64,000 nt of DNA from Helicoverpa zea (taxonomy: Eukaryota > Arthropoda > Insecta > Lepidoptera > Noctuidae), in NCBI RefSeq assembly GCF_022581195.2, contig NC_061474.1:5456001-5520000 (forward strand), in the 5' to 3' direction. Positions 1-10,219 of the stretch are shown here, piece by piece. A program made the position numbers and the translations under genes. Each line of letters starts with the position of its first letter. Position 1 is the stretch's first letter. The notes beneath the pieces were generated by a model that did not search any database, was not told the origin of the DNA, and saw only the letters and a program-made list of their open reading frames with translations.

Positions 1-553
1 ACTTATATGATGCATTTTTATATTATGTTTTAGTTACCTTTAATTCATTGCTATCAAAACAATAGAATACCTAACAGTCTTCGTAATGTGAAAGAAATAT
101 TCGGATACTTTTTTCATTGATAAAATTATATCGATAACTAGCACATCACTAATAACATTGGCGCAGGTAACGATTTTCCCTTGCCTAACCCTCCGATATT
201 CAACGAGGCACTCATACGCGCCGAACGGGACTCACTCACGAATAAAAATGCTATATTTTATTGAGCTCCATTGGTTTACAACGTGCTTACTTTCAAGTTA
301 ACTTTGAACTTATGTGGAGACGTGATTTTATGTGGAACAAATGTTTTACAAGTTTTTTATTTTATTTTGAAGTGAATGTAAAGAAGTAATGAGATTTAAT
401 TGTAGGAAACCTTGTGATCTTTGGTTTGAACGTGGATAAGATTCTTTGTCAAGGTTCCTACTAAAGTAGGTATCTAATTCAATCCATCTGTAAACCATTC
501 ACTCCAAAATCCAGCTAACAAAAGAAGAGTGCTTCATTTTTGAACCCTGAATG
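1..553. other. AT-rich stretch, nothing recognised
   Basis: No open frame, RNA gene or recognisable repeat was seen on either strand. Confidence 0.5.
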
Positions 554-561
554 CAAATAAT

Positions 562-730
562 CCCGCCAGGGCTGCGGGATTGTTAGAAAGAGTTACCGCA
601 GCCCTGGTACATTAAAGGCCTACGAAGGAATACGATGGATTCTTAGTCAGTAAGAGTCTGATACTCCCTCACCGCTGCTAACCCACAGCGTGAGGGGTCA
701 TTTGATGATTTTTGCTATTGATAAAAAATT
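562..730 (+). mobile_element. R1-like LINE, 3' UTR-only copy
   Basis: This is the 3' untranslated tail of the R1-like family, seen here in about its last 165 bases. It shares the landmarks of the longer copies: the CCGCAGCCCTGGTACAT block, the AGTCAGTAAGAGTCTGA block and the GGGGTCATTTGATGATTTTT end. The flanks carry an 8-bp direct repeat, CAAATAAT, at 554-561 and 731-738, read as the target-site duplication. It has more mismatches than the copies at 5.6 and 15.9 kb, so it is an older insertion. Confidence 0.8.
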
Positions 731-738
731 CAAATAAT

Positions 739-1790
739 ACTTTTATTTAGGCGACAAAGGACAGAAAATTAATGATACTCCTTGTAAATCTATTGTAGTT
801 TTACCCAATCTTCAAGGTGTCTAGGCTAAGCTAACAAATATAAATGTGGTAAATAAATAATGACAATACGCAATTTATTCAAACAAATTAAACAGGGTCT
901 GCAAAAAAGCAATTTGTGTTTTTTTTTCTCTAATTAAAATTCGCAAAATCTGTCTCCAACCACGGGTTCAATTATTTTTCTAATTATTTCTAATTTATTT
1001 TTTCGTCAGATGCATTCAATAAATTATTTGCGTAACACTTTAATAAAATTCAATTAGATTGAATGATGAAAAATATATTTAATTTAAACTCATTAGATTC
1101 ATCTGCCATTATAATGAGAAAACTTATTTGTTTGTTAAGAAATTAAAGGACATTGTTCAATTTTGGCCTAAGAACCGATGTGAATATAAATTATACTATA
1201 ATTTTTATTTATTTTTATATTGTTTGAAACATATTTTAGTATTCCACGGACACTTCAAATAAAAAAATTCCAAATAAAAAGTAGGGTCACAATTATTGAT
1301 GCCTTATAAAATGTTTCCGTCGGCCAGTGCTGCCAGTTTCGGAAGTTTTCGGGATTTCGGTAAATACGGATGGAATTGAGAACCCCCTTTCCGAAGTCGG
1401 TTATTAAAATTAGTTGCTAACACTTTATTCATTTAAATACCTAAACTGACTAGCTAGAAAAAAACTAGTATTTGTATAATGTTTTAAGATGGTTTTGAGC
1501 GAAATCGCGAATTTCTAGCTTGGCACTCGAGTAGGATTATAGTTTTCGTAATTGGCAACACTGGTGTACCTCAGTCAGTTTGCTAGAAGTCAGTTTGATA
1601 GCTTTGCGACTATCGTTTCTTTTGTGATTTTCTATGCGTTTCATGGTTTTATTCTAACAACTTTGGCTTGATTACGGACTCCGATTAGATTGCGTACTTG
1701 GTAGACTCGGCTTTGTGTGAAGAACTGGATTTTACTAGCATTTTCGGATATTGCTCTGTCTGTGATCGAATTTAGTTATATTATAATTAC
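739..1790. other. No gene seen; possible 5' region of the remnant at 1799
   Basis: No coding frame was seen. Positions 1540-1790 could be the promoter and 5' leader of the transposon-derived remnant that follows, but no core promoter motif stands out. Confidence 0.3.
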
Positions 1791-1798
1791 AACAATGG

Positions 1799-2337
1799 AT
1801 GCAGAATATAGTATATTGTATAAATTGTGGATCTGCTGGAGGTTCTTTGGTATTAGAAAACGAAGATATACTTCGTGGCATACAACAATGGACCTTTCCC
1901 CGTATGGTAAGTGGTCTACGAAAGTGTTTTTCTAATTTTGATAAGAATGTTACTACCTACTTATGTTTTCATAAGCACACAATTTCTCGGTTTTCAAATC
2001 AATTGCCACAATTGCAAGTTACTTGATATTTACTAATGTTTTTTGTATTTATTATTACAGGTTGAAGCTCATGACCTTATATGTACGACGTGTTGGTCTC
2101 AAGCAGTCGAGCATAATAAGATGCAATGCACTGTTGGACGCAATTGTGTACTTTGTAAGAAGCTCCTACCATCAGGCATACTGTTGCAATTGTATCTTTG
2201 GGCGTAGAACAGTGGGCTGTTGTGCCCACATAATGACTATTATCTGGTATTTAAGCTGGGCGAGATACCAAAACTCAATTGAACCCCCTGCTCAGTTCTT
2301 AGATAATATATTATTGAGAAATATTGATGATTAAAAA
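1799..2337 (+). pseudogene. Deleted transposon gene: zinc-finger exons plus a transposase-like C-terminus
   Basis: Exon 1 (1799-1906) opens with ATG. A GTAAGT donor follows at 1907, and a TTATTACAG acceptor ends at 2060. Exon 2 runs in frame from 2061 to a stop at 2205-2207, giving 84 residues. The spliced peptide has paired cysteines: CINC near the start, then CTTC, then CTVGRNCVLC, which suggests a zinc-binding module. Directly after, in another frame (2200-2334), lies a segment with TVGCCAHIMTIIWYLSWARY. That resembles the C-terminal end I associate with insect DDE transposases. The best reading is an element whose catalytic core was deleted, leaving its zinc-finger start and transposase end out of frame. 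Superfamily and terminal repeats were not determined. A short single-domain host gene is the alternative. Confidence 0.45.
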
Positions 2338-2741
2338 CCTTTAATTGAATATAAATATTGTTTTTATTGCACATCCTCGAAAACCTCTTTCATTGTTATT
2401 GGTAAACCTTACTTTAACTGTTAAATTATTTTGTGTGGTAATGACATTTTTAGTATGGTCTGTACCTTCTTGGTAATAGACCGCGGGTTCGATTCCCGCC
2501 TTATGGCATGTAGATAGCTAGGTAACTGTCTAATATAAAAGTAGTATCAATCATTTAAATAAATAATTCTCTATCGTAATAATATCGATATTTTATGAAT
2601 TGTGGTGAATGGAACTCTTCCATTTTGGATACGTTTTATCACAAATCCAAAGTGGATTCACTATATATTAAGAAACGTAACGTTGAAAGCAAAAGCGTTT
2701 AGGTAGTTGTTTTTCATAAAAATTCTAAGCATTTATGAAAA

Positions 2742-2935
2742 CTAGTCACACGCCCCGTCTTCGCACGGTGGCAATATAAAACCTTGGTGTTAACCTTCCT
2801 CTTGACCTACTCTATCTATTAAAAAAAAATAAAAAAAAATCGCACCCAAATCCATCGCGTAGTTTTAAAGATCTAAAGCATTCATAGGGACAGACAGAAA
2901 ATGCAACTTTATAAAATGATCATTGTCAAAGAATT
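2742..2935 (-). mobile_element. Helitron-like 3' end, decayed
   Basis: Read on the minus strand, this ends in CTAG (2742-2745). A GC-rich potential hairpin (CACCGTGCGAAGACGGGGCG) lies just inside, a Helitron-like 3' terminus. The body toward 2935 has the phrase CGCGTAGTTTTAAAGATCTA that I associate with lepidopteran repeats of this type. No Rep/helicase coding is present. The class is inference from the terminus. Confidence 0.4.
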
Positions 2936-4084
2936 ATCTTAAACTTGACTATTTACTATCTCTTTTCCTAGTATCTAGTAGAGTAGTCTTTTCCTAGATC
3001 TAGAAGAGAACATATAGAGCTGTACATAGTATTGTTGATATTTTGTATAGTGTAGTTTGATAACACTACTCTGATATTTCACGCAAGCTTGGTTATTTTT
3101 TATTTATAACCTCAAAATATTAACTTTTTTCGTAATTATTTTAGTTTCCTGAAGTGTCCGTTCGTGAAAACTTATTTCATAGGATTCCATATAATTTTAA
3201 GAGTTTATAGAAGTCACTTTCCATTCAAACGGTTCTTAGGCAGAACATGTATGGAGCCGGAACAATGTCCTTTGCTTTGAAATATGTTTATAAAGCTTTA
3301 TTATACCTCTTTTATTTACTTAGTTTGAATGATCAAGAGACTCATTTTTCAGTTCAATTTGAAATTAATCCGTTGGCAAAGAAAATCTTTTAAAATGAAT
3401 ATTTCCATTAATTTCCACTCTCAATAGAGTATTAGTTGCATTCTAATTTAATTTTGATTCTAACAATTTTCTTGATCTTGTTTTTATAATTTCTGATCTA
3501 CTAGGACATGTTTATGTTATTTAGAACAAGTTTTTGCCATCAGTTTTTGCCTATATCTATCAGTGTGAAAAATTGCCTTAACCTCCCTCGATAAATAGGT
3601 TAACTTATACAATTTTCTAAAAAAACAATAAAATATACCTAGTGAAAATTGGAAGAGCAGTTATAACTAAACAATAACATACATTTGAATTAGCATGAAT
3701 TAACATCCAAATTCAAAGTTCAACACATCTGCTAGCTTGCAATTTGTAAATTGGAGAGTACGTTCGGCCTCACCTAGTTGACTTTATAAGTTAAATGGAT
3801 CGCATTATGCGAAACTCTGAGGAAGTCGCTCTATACACGAGACGACCAACTTAAATAGACCTATCCAGTAGCCGTATCCCCTTTTTATAATAGAAAAGTT
3901 AAGATATACGGCAGGTCTCTTTAAATTGGCCGAATAATGATCCTGTTTGAATAGGAACTGTTATTTGTACCTGTTTCTCATTAGTTGTGGTATTTATAGC
4001 TTGATATTCTTCGTTTGTTTTTGAAGTTAGTTTGCAGCTGGAATTAGGAGTTAAGCTGGTGATATCGAGCCTTTCTTAGAACAT
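2936..4084. other. No gene or repeat recognised
   Basis: AT-rich DNA with no supported frame or terminal repeat. Confidence 0.45.
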
Positions 4085-4210
4085 CTTGAACACCAACTAC
4101 TGTGTAAACAGCTTGAGAATATCTGGACAATCCGCCCTGGCATTAACGCTCATTCCTTCTCCATATAGGAAGCGTCCTGTGCTCTGCAGTTGGACAGTAA
4201 AATGCTGATG
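4085..4210 (+). mobile_element. SINE-C tail, old copy
   Basis: The stretch GCATTAACGCTCATTCCTTC followed by TTGGACAGTAAAATGCTG aligns by eye with the tail of the SINE-C copies at 25.8 and 35.9 kb (GTGATTAATGCTCAATCC ... GTGGGACGATAAAAAGGCTG). It has many mismatches and no head, so it is an old 5'-truncated copy. Confidence 0.55.
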
Positions 4211-5583
4211 ATTAGATTCAGACAGACTGCCAATGTGGTGAGCCTTTGAGATAAAATCGTAGTCGTGGAGTACCACCGTTTTCAGCAGTATGAAAACATA
4301 AGGGTTTTAAATATTCAGTATATTGTTTTACCCATTGTTTTTGGCTTTTTTCCTATGGTTTGGTTTGGAAAAAAACTGTTATTTTTCTTTAAATATTTAG
4401 CTTCACATTGGTGCTTTCAATATACTTAGGTAAATGTTACAGCCAGAACTTGTTTAAAATTACAGATAGAAAAATAGCGTGATCGTTGTGAAATCTTCCT
4501 GGCTATGAAAGTACTATAAAATTAACTTCAAACTTCAAAATAAGCGAGTCGATAATTAAGAGCTGCCAATACCAGGCGACTGGATGCGAGCAACAAAATA
4601 TTGGACCAATTAAAACGTCTCCTCGTTTACTAAGAACTCTATGAAACGATGTTTATTTCTCTGGACCTATTTTAAATAATTTTATGGGTTTTTGAATTCA
4701 TAAATGTTTAAGGTAAGTTAACTATTTATTGGATTTAGTTTTCGTGATGTTGACCAAATTACTTGTGAAGGTAACAATACAGTTAACACAATTAATTAAG
4801 CTTTAAGCATAATGAAATAAAATTTACAATTAAAATAATAATTATTAAATCTGTAGAAAAAAAAATCCAACAATCTACCCAAAGATTGGTTTAGTAGACA
4901 TAAAATTTCGACATCAGTCCCATACAAGTAATTTCAAATGCCTATTTCTTGTAAGCAAAACAAACGATGGTTAGAATACTGGGTAAGTCCCTAATATTAT
5001 CTTATTGCATTTTGTTTTACAGTAAAAAATGTTCAAATTATCAATTCTACATGTTGGAAATCAGCCATTATTGCTTGAAGTTCTCCATAGCACTTGAACT
5101 GAAACGGAAAACAACCCGTGCCGACTTGATTATAAGCATCGATCGTAAAACCATACTCAATTAACTGCAGAATATTTCCTAGAAATCGTAAAAACAATTC
5201 ATTTTTAAAACTAAACGTGACGCTCTGAAAGCCCACTTTGGTGTTTTTTTTTTAATTTAAATGTTTTCTTTATATTTTTTCATGCAAAGCGTCAGAAATC
5301 TCACTATGGTTGATACATGAATAAAAACTATGGCCATTAAATTACATACGATTGGCCTTATATTGTTTTTAATGAGTAAGTTTCTTCTTAAATAATTAGC
5401 CTTCAGTGCAATGTTTTTTTTTTTCTGTTTAAGAATGTTTATGATTCTAGTGGAACCATTGCCTATGAATGTCAAATCTTCTGGTCTTCAAAGGATTTTG
5501 AAAAATTCGTCTTTGTGTGTGAGCGGCAAATGGATCAAAGTGGGTAGTTTTAGGTTTTGGAAACGAGCACCATGTGCTGAGCG
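4211..5583. other. No supported gene
   Basis: Short frames near 5.0-5.5 kb show no domain or splice context. The first exon of the Kazal-like gene at 7.4 kb may lie here or further upstream. I could not identify a signal-peptide exon. Confidence 0.4.
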
Positions 5584-5597
5584 GAGGTAGGTACGCC

Positions 5598-6674
5598 TTT
5601 TTTTTTTTTTTTTTTTTATCGACGTAAAATCATCAAATGACCCCTCCCGCTGTGGGTTAGCAGCGGTGAGGGAGTGTCAGACTTTTACTGACTAAAATCG
5701 TCGTGTTCCGTCATAGGCCTTTTATGTACCAGGGCCGCGGTATCTCTTTCGAACAACCCGCAGCCCCGGCAGGCCTTGGCCCTGCTGGGCCCCGCTGGGG
5801 TTGCTGACGTCTCTTTGAGGAGCGCGTGGAACAACGCGCGCCGTCGACACGGGTCTGTCGTCTAGGAAGACAGAGGGACGATGAGCCACCCGAACTCACC
5901 GCCCACAGACCCACGCCTACGGTGGCCGGGAGTCATCTCGCGACACCCGGCGCCCATGGTGTCTACCTGGTCCAGCGCGGCGGCCGGGATGAGAGGTGCG
6001 AACTCTCTGGCGTTCCGCCTCCTCCTTCTCGAGCATGACCGCTTCGCAGAAGGAGGCGACGGCATCCCATTCCCTCTCGCCCCGGACCATGGCCTGAACC
6101 AGGGCCGGACGCGAGAGGTCGCCGCCGCCCAAAGCCTCGACGAGGACCCGGCGGTGCCCTTCCCATGCGGGGCACACCTGGACTGTGTGGTCCACCGTGT
6201 CCTCGGGGCTGTCCGCACAATGGTGACACCCGGGCGCCTCCTCACGACCGATGCGGTGCAGGTACCTCCCGAAACAACCGTGTCCGGTGAGGACCTGCGT
6301 CATGCGGTACGTGAGGGCGCCGTGACTCCTCCCGAGCCACTCCTCAAAGAGGGGACTTACCGCCACGATGGTGGCGTGCCCTGCACTGGGTTGCGATAGT
6401 CGCTCCCTCCAGGCCACCATGAGATCGCGCCGGAGCTCCGCCCGCTGCGCGACAACTTGCCGCGGCAACGGGGTTTCTCCCCGGCGCTGAGCCTCCTCGC
6501 GCCAGTCGTACAGGCGCAAGAAGACCCTCGCCTCCAGATCCCACGGTGGCAGTCCAGCGAGTAGGCCAGCTGCTTCGCGGGAGATCGTGCGGTACCCCCG
6601 GATTAGCCTAATGGCTATCACCCTTTGGGGCACGTTCAGGTAGTGCACAGCCCGCGGCCGTGCCGAACGTGCCC
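5598..6674 (-). mobile_element. R1-clade non-LTR retrotransposon, 5'-truncated, intact TSD
   Basis: A GC-rich insertion in AT-rich DNA. The plus strand begins with a long T run (the element's poly(A) tail), then 3' UTR, then the end of the reverse-transcriptase ORF. A perfect 14-bp duplication GAGGTAGGTACGCC flanks it at 5584-5597 and 6675-6688. It is nearly identical to the copy at 15.9 kb, so both are young. About 1.1 kb of the 3' end is present; the endonuclease and polymerase regions are absent. R1, TRAS and SART are site-specific relatives, but the targets of this family differ from copy to copy. Confidence 0.9.
5917..6672 (-). CDS. R1-clade ORF2 C-terminus (partial, frame open)
   Basis: About 250 residues with no stop until the natural end. 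The first part reads VPQRVIAIRLIRGYRTISRE, then AAGLLAGLPPW. This matches the post-polymerase block of R1-clade reverse transcriptases (a conserved arginine-rich RGYRT and AAxLLAGxPPW). In the middle is the CCHC knuckle CHHC-x9-H-x4-C (GCHHCADSPEDTVDHTVQVC), which in R1-clade proteins follows the polymerase and probably binds nucleic acid. The C-terminus is basic, ending with RRVSRDDSRPP. No start codon is expected, because the 5' part was never copied. Several long antisense frames over this interval are shadows. It is not expected to yield a functional enzyme. Confidence 0.85.
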   Translation of the reverse strand, partial: ARSARPRAVHYLNVPQRVIAIRLIRGYRTISREAAGLLAGLPPWDLEARVFLRLYDWREEAQRRGETPLPRQVVAQRAELRRDLMVAWRERLSQPSAGHATIVAVSPLFEEWLGRSHGALTYRMTQVLTGHGCFGRYLHRIGREEAPGCHHCADSPEDTVDHTVQVCPAWEGHRRVLVEALGGGDLSRPALVQAMVRGEREWDAVASFCEAVMLEKEEAERQRVRTSHPGRRAGPGRHHGRRVSRDDSRPP

Positions 6675-6956
6675 GAGGTAGGTACGCCTGGAGCCAGCTT
6701 TTAGTCCTTCTAGATCCAAAACTAAAATGCTGATGTAAAGACGATTTGAGAAACCTGAATACAATTTTGAAATAATTATCTATTCAACGATAATATTGAC
6801 GAACTTTATTTCTCTCACTATGGTTGAGACCTAATAAAATTGGGGACAGGCCAGGTACTAGAAGAGGTCATCAAAATTATTTTTATTATCGTCTACATTC
6901 CGCCCACGTATTGAGCCTTACAAAAATTCAAGTCCACATTTATAATGATGATATCA
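6675..6956. other. Spacer between R1-like copy and SINE-A
   Basis: It holds the right target-site duplication (6675-6688) and otherwise AT-rich DNA without a supported feature. Confidence 0.4.
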
Positions 6957-7342
6957 TCGTCATCATCCTCCGAGCCTTTTCCCAACTATATCGGGGTCAG
7001 CTTCCAGTCTCACCGGATTCAGCTGAGTACCAGTACTTTACAAGAAGCGACTGCCTATCTGACCTCCTCAACCCAGTTACCCGGGCAACCCGATACCCCT
7101 TGGGTAGACTGGCGTCAGACTTACTAGCTTCCGACTACCCGTACGACTGCCAAGGATGTTCAATAACAGCCGGGACTTACAGTTTAACGTGCCATCCAAA
7201 CATACAGTCATTGGTGTCCAACATATGGTTAGAAAGTACATACAAACTTAGAAAAGTTGCATTGGTACTTGCCTGACCTGGAATCAAACCCACACCCTCA
7301 TACATGAGAGGTTGGTTTTTTACCACCAGGCCACCATAACTA
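6957..7342 (-). mobile_element. SINE-A, near full length
   Basis: On the minus strand the tRNA-derived head is at about 7340, with A-box-like TGGCCTGGTGG and a B-box-like block near 7290 (GGTTTGATTCC). The body carries the family phrases CCCGGCTGT, GGGTAGTCGG and GGTATCGGGTTGCCCGGGTA. The 3' end is the ATGATGA simple repeat near 6957. No clean target duplication was found. It lies just upstream of the Kazal-like gene, in opposite orientation. It resembles noctuid tRNA-derived SINEs, but the published name was not checked. Confidence 0.85.
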
Positions 7343-7423
7343 AAACACAAAATTAAAATCCACATACAGCTGATAACCATATCACCTTTATTTGGCGCAG
7401 TCGGATAAAACCATTTTTTGTAG

Positions 7424-9138
7424 ACAGGCTCCTGCGCCTGGCAAACCACCTGGTGACGAGTTGGACGATATGATGCCTAGCGCTGAGGCAGGACCGAAGC
7501 GAAACGAAACCTACAACCCTACGTACGGTTATGAACCTTACTGGGTCGACGGTGAATGGGTGTTTGATAAACCGGAGCCACCAGGAAATGGTTCCGATTA
7601 CATGTGTGGCTTGAGGTGCCCGCCGATGTACTCTGAGTTAGTAACTTATTTACTTATACCTACTATAAAAGAAAGCTATTACCTACTACTATCTTACATT
7701 AAACGCCTTCCTCTCTTCTCATTAATTTGCTGTGCCAATAAGGATCCATAATTGTGACTGTCATTTTATATTTTCCACCTAATGTACATTATAGAACACA
7801 ATAAACGATATGCAATGTTATATAACAAGGTACTTTTCATACAAAAAACCTTTAACAAAAAGATAAACTAATTTAAGGTGCTAGAAGTCAGTATCTAACG
7901 GATGTACCTAAGTTTATTTCGTAACGGTGAACAATCGGTGAACAATAAACATAAAAAATAATCAATAAGATCCCGGCGAAGTCGATTAAAAATAGCTTAT
8001 ATTAACTTTGGATAAAGTAGCTTCAAAATAATTATGAAAGAATTCTTTAAACCGGCTCAGAAATTTCGGATGCCAGGCCCATCATGTTAATTCCTCCAGA
8101 GGTTACCATCAGCTTTCCGTTCAAAGATCTTTTTGTTATTAACCTCTTTTTGTTAAAATTAATTATTTATTGTATGTCGCTTATACTAAAACAATTGTGT
8201 CTCGCGTATATCTGCGCCCCGGCATGCAATGAATTCAGGGTCCGTTCACACAGACCGGCTCGGAGAGCATCGGCACGCATTTTTCTTTTCACACAGAACG
8301 GAACCAATCGGCTGCGTGAGCGAGAGCATGCAATCGGAGCCAAACGTCTGCAACACCGAGAAAAAGTACGCGGTCGGAGCCGGTCAGCTCCACTGATTAT
8401 TTCACACCAAGAGCTTTCGAGCATTCTTAAAGCAGTGCTCATGCAAAAATAAATTAATTAAAGAATTTGCTCTCCTCTCCGAGCCGGACAGATATCGGGG
8501 AAATTTGCATGACGTCACATACCCAGTTTACTACATGGATAGGTATTTATCATTTCAGGTACGGGACAATATGTGGACGAGACAAAAAACATAAATATCA
8601 AACTTTTGAAAATTACTGCGCTCTTAGAAATTATGATTGCAACGATACAAAAGGTGAGTTTCGCTATTTTTATTTTATTTTATAATTTTTAAGAATTTAA
8701 GTCATAATAATAAATGTTCTTTTTTATACCTATAAATTATCATAGCCAAAGCCAAGTTTGTATGTACTTTCTAAGTATATCTTAGACACCAATAGCTGAT
8801 AAAAGGGTGAAGGAAACATCTTGAGGAAACCTGGACTACAAAGTCTGACCTAGACTACGAACCCGCATTGAGCCAGCGTGGTGATTAATGCTCAATCCTT
8901 CTCCGAGTGAGAGGAGGCCTATGCCTAACAGTGGGACGATAAAAATGTGACTTTGACTTTGATTGCAGGTTGGACGCCGCTATATAAAGGCAGGTGTTAT
9001 CGTGATCTGTTACTGTACAACCGTCATTACTTAAAGTCTCGCGCTAGAAAGCATATCTCGAGTTTCATGGCAGCTCATACTTCGTATCATAGCTACGTCG
9101 GTTACGTTAGCAAGAAGCAAGGCGAAAGCTTTGCTTAG
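7424..9138 (+). CDS. Kazal-like cysteine-rich secreted-type protein (3' exons)
   Basis: Three exons join in one frame: 7424-7627 (acceptor TTTTTTGTAG), 8559-8653 (acceptor CATTTCAG, donor GTGAGT) and 8969-9138 (acceptor GATTGCAG), stop TAG at 9136-9138. The first acceptor could instead be 4 bases later (7428). The exon 1 donor is weak (GTACTC), but the phase fits and completes CPPMYGTICGRD. The six cysteines run C-x3-C-x7-C-x14-C-x6-C-x13-C. The x7 spacing and CP..Y..xCGxD...Y.xF.N.C.L are Kazal hallmarks. Kazal domains inhibit serine proteases, and insect single-domain forms are usually secreted. The segment before the domain is acidic and proline-rich; after it comes a basic, tyrosine-rich tail of about 40 residues. 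No signal-peptide exon was found, so the start is missing. The target protease is unknown. Family call fairly sure; exon 1 donor less so. Confidence 0.7.
7628..8558 (+). other. Intron 1 of the Kazal-like gene
   Basis: It is non-coding between the inferred donor at 7628 (GTACTC) and the acceptor ending at 8558. It holds a possible MITE at 8237-8495 and otherwise AT-rich DNA. Confidence 0.5.
8237..8495. mobile_element. Possible MITE or foldback remnant in intron 1
   Basis: A GC-richer block starts with GGGTCCGTTCACACAGACCG. An inverted repeat, CCGGCTCGGAGAG near 8255 and CTCTCCGAGCCGG near 8475-8490, bounds it. The outer bases do not pair and no target duplication was found, so it is probably a truncated miniature DNA transposon. 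Confidence 0.4.
8746..8944 (+). mobile_element. SINE-C, head-truncated, in intron 2
   Basis: It starts in the shared SINE body (AAGTTTGTATGTACTTTCTA) and then switches to the SINE-C tail (GAGGAAACCTGGACTA ... GTGATTAATGCTCAATCC ... GTGGGACGATAAAAATG). It ends only about 25 bases before the exon 3 acceptor of the Kazal-like gene and lies in the sense orientation. Confidence 0.75.
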
Positions 9139-9283
9139 CTGCGGAATTATATAACCTAGCTATCGAATGTTTTGCGATTAGAGATTGATGATATTTGACA
9201 GTAATTTCTACTGGACCCACTGTCAAAATTCAGTCTCAAATCAACGGATAGGTTAGGGCTATAAAATACACTGTAAGAGAAGA

Positions 9284-9289
9284 AATAAA
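9284..9289 (+). promoter_or_regulatory. Poly(A) signal of the Kazal-like gene
   Basis: AATAAA lies 146 bases after the stop codon at 9138, a plausible 3' UTR length. The cleavage site was not determined. Confidence 0.5.
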
Positions 9290-9581
9290 ATCTGACTTTT
9301 TGGTCTGTCTTGAGCATTTTACTCATCACTTGTTCTGGCTACTCACTTCCACCTCCTTAGAAAACTTCTTACCGGAATCCGGAAAAAAAATGTACAATAT
9401 ATATTACAGCGAAGTCTCATCAAAATCCGGTTAGACGTTTTTACATGAAGAACTATCAATGATTTTGACGAAACTTTCAAGCTTAATTTTATCCAAGTGC
9501 GGTAAGTAGGTAACTCTATCGGGAGGCGGGTGAAACCACTCTCTCTCACTCTGAGAAAATGAATAGTTTTTTACAAAAAAA

Positions 9582-10219
9582 TTAAACCGACTTCCAAAAA
9601 CACTAAAAAGCAAAAAATAATTTATAATTTTAGGTGCATCGGCCTAGAAGTCGGTGGCAAAATTAACTTTGTAACATCCATTAGACAAAGTTTTTTATTT
9701 ACAGCTTTTCTGTGATACGAATAGTTGTCACTATCCATATAACTGGACAATTCTCATCAATACAAATAAAATTAGCCCAATAACAGGGTATTTTACATAT
9801 TCAGTTGTCGAGTTCCCTCGACCTTCTCTGGTCTCCATCCTCAGGTCAGCTCCAAACCTTCACTGTTGCAAAGGTCTTATCAATACAAATAATATAAGCC
9901 CAAACACGGGGTAGTTTACATATTCAGTTGTCGAGTTCCCTCGACCCTCTCTGGTCTCCATCATCAAGTCAACCTTCACTGTTGAATACTGCTTTCAGGC
10001 ATACACCTGAGTGTCAAGTTTTTACCCTATGCATGCCTACAACTTTCGAAGGTTGCCCTCGATTTCTCAGGGTTTCCATCATCAGATGACCTGATGACTA
10101 TGGGACCAACTGGCAGCTATTCCGCGTCGAACAAAAAAAAGAATCACATAAATCGGTCAATAAACCTCGGAGTAATCGATGTACCTCTTGTAACCTCCTC
10201 CTTTTTGGGAAGTCGGTTA
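9582..10219. mobile_element. DNA-transposon-like element with 19-bp inverted ends
   Basis: The left end TTAAACCGACTTCCAAAAA (9582) and the right end CTTTTTGGGAAGTCGGTTAA (10200-10219) are inverted repeats with one indel. The body holds a tandem duplication of about 120 bp (roughly 9760-9990; ATTCAGTTGTCGAGTTCCCT appears in each unit). It shares body sequence with the foldback part of repeat I at 40.1-41.2 kb. Frames inside have no recognisable domain. It is non-autonomous, and its superfamily is unknown. Confidence 0.55.

Noticed and set aside
2455..2520. B-box-like GGGTTCGATTCCCGCC suggesting a tRNA
   Set aside because: No A-box at the right distance and no cloverleaf; probably a SINE-head relic, too weak to list.
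4967..5164. Possible first exon of the Kazal-like gene (ATG then GGTAAGTC donor at about 4983)
   Set aside because: The exon would code only a few residues, without a signal peptide, and no matching downstream exon was found.
5881..6399. 172-residue plus-strand frame (and 15971-16654 minus, 24440-25030 plus) beginning MSHPNSPPTDP
   Set aside because: It is the antisense shadow of the R1-clade C-terminus. The GC-rich codons keep the opposite strand open, and it has no domain.
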